Source of the DNA: an uncultured Bacteroidota bacterium
Lineage (GTDB): Bacteria; Bacteroidota; Bacteroidia; Chitinophagales; Chitinophagaceae
Reading direction: 5' to 3'
NCBI GenBank assembly: GCA_903905685.1
Contig: CAIVHI010000122.1
Coordinates: 1-6,734, forward strand
Length of the DNA stretch: 6,734 bases
Below are positions 5,784 to 6,734 of this stretch, piece after piece; position 1 is the stretch's first letter; each line of letters opens with the position of its first letter. The notes beneath the pieces were generated by a model. That model made no database searches. It saw nothing but the letters and a program-made list of their open reading frames with translations, and was not told the DNA's origin. Made by a program: the position numbers and the translations under genes.

Positions 5784-6554
5784 TTAAAAATCCAACTGCC
5801 CTCCAAAAGTAAAATCGTCTGACGACTTCACTGCCCCTATCACCGGGGTGGAATCATAGAGGATGTTGGTCTCGGCCTTCAAGCTGAATTTCTTGGTAAT
5901 GGCCACTGTCAGTTTGTATTGGCCTGTAAGGCGGTAGTCGTTCCAATAGTTCAAGTTGGGCTGGTAGTAGGTTATTCCCGCTAGTGTGACGGTAGGTGTT
6001 AGTTTGAAAAGGAACGATAGGTAGTTGCTCATGCGGTTCTTAATCCAAGCCTGCCCATCGGCGGCTGTGGGCTGCTCGTATTCGTAAATGTAAAGGGCAC
6101 CCAAAAACAAATTTGCCGACTTTTTCTTCATCAATTCAAACCGGGGCCCCACTCCATAGAGCGACCTATATTTGACGTTCAGGATTTTATTTTGCTGTAT
6201 TTGGGTAAAAGCCTCACCAACCAGCCAGTTGTTGATTTTCTTGTTGTAACGGAGATGCAGAAAAGATTGGTTCTCGAAATCCGACCCGGCGGCGCGCGTC
6301 ACTCCCCAATCGCCCGATAGGAGCAGCATTTGGTCTCTAAACCGATAATAGACATAGCTCTTGGCATTGAAGCTGAACAAAACCTGAGCCGCGTTTTTAT
6401 AGTAGAACGAGCTCTGCACATTGGCCTTAAAGCGGGCCGTATCATCGGGGCTGCGACGAAGGGCTTCTATGTTGACGATTTGGGCCACGGCCGTCTTTTG
6501 GACGGCGAAGCCTGCGACAATCAAAAGGAATCGTTTAGTCAACCGATACATCAT
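5784..6554 (-). CDS. DUF481-like outer-membrane beta-barrel protein
   Basis: The start is taken at ATG 6552-6554 (256 residues); a second ATG follows directly at 6549-6551 and either could be used. The longer frame to 6620 adds 22 residues without signal-peptide character. Seen: a signal peptide, MMYRLTKRFLLIVAGFAV, with a probable cut AVA/Q (24/25). The rest has many short amphipathic, aromatic-rich strands such as FLHLRYNKKINNWLVGEAF, QIQQNKILNVKYRSLYGVGPRFEL and GQYKLTVAITKKFSLKAETNILY, and ends GGQLDF. The C-terminal Phe is the usual barrel-assembly signal. FLHLRYN, NNWLVGEAFTQIQQNKI and GVGPRFEL closely follow the DUF481 (YdiY-like) pattern of Bacteroidota proteins. Role: an outer-membrane barrel of unknown substrate. 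It is monocistronic in view, and convergent with the J-like gene. Confidence 0.87.
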   Translation of the reverse strand: MMYRLTKRFLLIVAGFAVQKTAVAQIVNIEALRRSPDDTARFKANVQSSFYYKNAAQVLFSFNAKSYVYYRFRDQMLLLSGDWGVTRAAGSDFENQSFLHLRYNKKINNWLVGEAFTQIQQNKILNVKYRSLYGVGPRFELMKKKSANLFLGALYIYEYEQPTAADGQAWIKNRMSNYLSFLFKLTPTVTLAGITYYQPNLNYWNDYRLTGQYKLTVAITKKFSLKAETNILYDSTPVIGAVKSSDDFTFGGQLDF

Positions 6555-6628
6555 AGAAATTTTATCCCAACCTGTTTTAGAATCAGCAATTACATAGCCA
6601 TTATCAGCTTGACGCGCCAAATGCCCTA

Positions 6629-6657
6629 CAAATCAATACATTTTACACAAAAACAAA
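6629..6657 (-). promoter_or_regulatory. Candidate promoter for the DUF481-like gene
   Basis: On the minus strand TTTG (6657-6654) is followed after 17 nt by TTGATTTG (6636-6629), which differs from TAnnTTTG at one position. The expected start, near 6622, gives a leader of roughly 65-70 nt before the ATG at 6554. This also supports the short signal-peptide start, since the longer reading frame would begin at 6620. Confidence 0.35.
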
Positions 6658-6701
6658 TCTTATAATTAAACATTATCTGTTCCCTTTTGGCGTGAAAATA
6701 T

Positions 6702-6709
6702 TATTTTTG
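6702..6709 (+). promoter_or_regulatory. Exact -7 box TATTTTTG facing the right edge
   Basis: TATTTTTG matches TAnnTTTG exactly. TTTG at 6686-6689 is only 12 nt upstream, which is too close for a normal -33 element, and no TTG sits at 17-23 nt. It lies 8 nt before an ATG at 6718, so the transcript would be nearly leaderless. Confidence 0.35.
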
Positions 6710-6717
6710 GAGAAATA

Positions 6718-6734
6718 ATGGAAATATGGCCGAA
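6718..6734 (+). CDS. Possible start of a further gene, cut by the window end
   Basis: ATG at 6718 follows an A-rich stretch (AGAAATA) and the -7 box at 6702-6709. Only five codons are visible (M-E-I-W-P), so no product can be proposed. Divergent orientation from the DUF481-like gene makes a gene start here likely, but this ATG is not proven to be it. Confidence 0.25.

Overview
The window most likely comes from the chromosome of a member of the Bacteroidota. The evidence is a secreted subtilisin-like protease ending in a type IX secretion (T9SS) sorting domain, a DUF481-type outer-membrane barrel ending in Phe, a Bacteroidota-style isopenicillin-N-epimerase-like enzyme, no clear Shine-Dalgarno sequences, and several matches to the Bacteroidota -7 promoter box TAnnTTTG. 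A family within the phylum cannot be fixed from this sequence alone. There is no rRNA, tRNA, CRISPR array, transposase or phage gene.

Layout. (1) Positions 1-908, + strand: C-terminal part of a secreted S8 peptidase with a T9SS type A tail; the 5' end lies outside the window. (2) 909-1097: non-coding leader with one plausible promoter. (3) 1098-3625, + strand: a two-gene operon joined by an ATGA overlap. It encodes a 12-helix APC-family amino-acid permease and a fold-type I PLP enzyme of the aminotransferase class V / isopenicillin-N-epimerase group. (4) 3626-4007: about 380 bases without a convincing gene but rich in inverted repeats, including terminator-like hairpins at both ends. (5) 4008-4904, - strand: an exported protein with a Pro/Ala/Lys-rich linker and an FGE-sulfatase (SUMF1-like) domain that appears to lack the first catalytic cysteine. 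(6) 4940-5764, + strand: a single-pass membrane protein with a J-domain-like N-terminus lacking HPD, a low-complexity Gln/Pro/Ala linker, a short coiled coil and a beta-rich C-terminal domain. Genes 5 and 6 are divergent and only 35 bp apart. (7) 5784-6554, - strand: a DUF481-like outer-membrane barrel, convergent with gene 6 across 19 bp that hold a hairpin. (8) 6555-6734: a divergent promoter region with an exact -7 box just before an ATG at the right edge, probably the start of another + strand gene.

How the genes may work together. The permease and PLP enzyme probably form one amino-acid uptake and conversion unit; the substrate is unknown. The FGE-like protein and the membrane J-like protein share a very small promoter region and may be co-regulated parts of one cell-envelope function. 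That is inferred only from their arrangement. The protease and the DUF481 barrel look like ordinary Bacteroidota envelope genes. Nothing here is clearly a new defence or mobile system; the least explained parts are the J-like/FGE-like pair and the 3626-4007 spacer.
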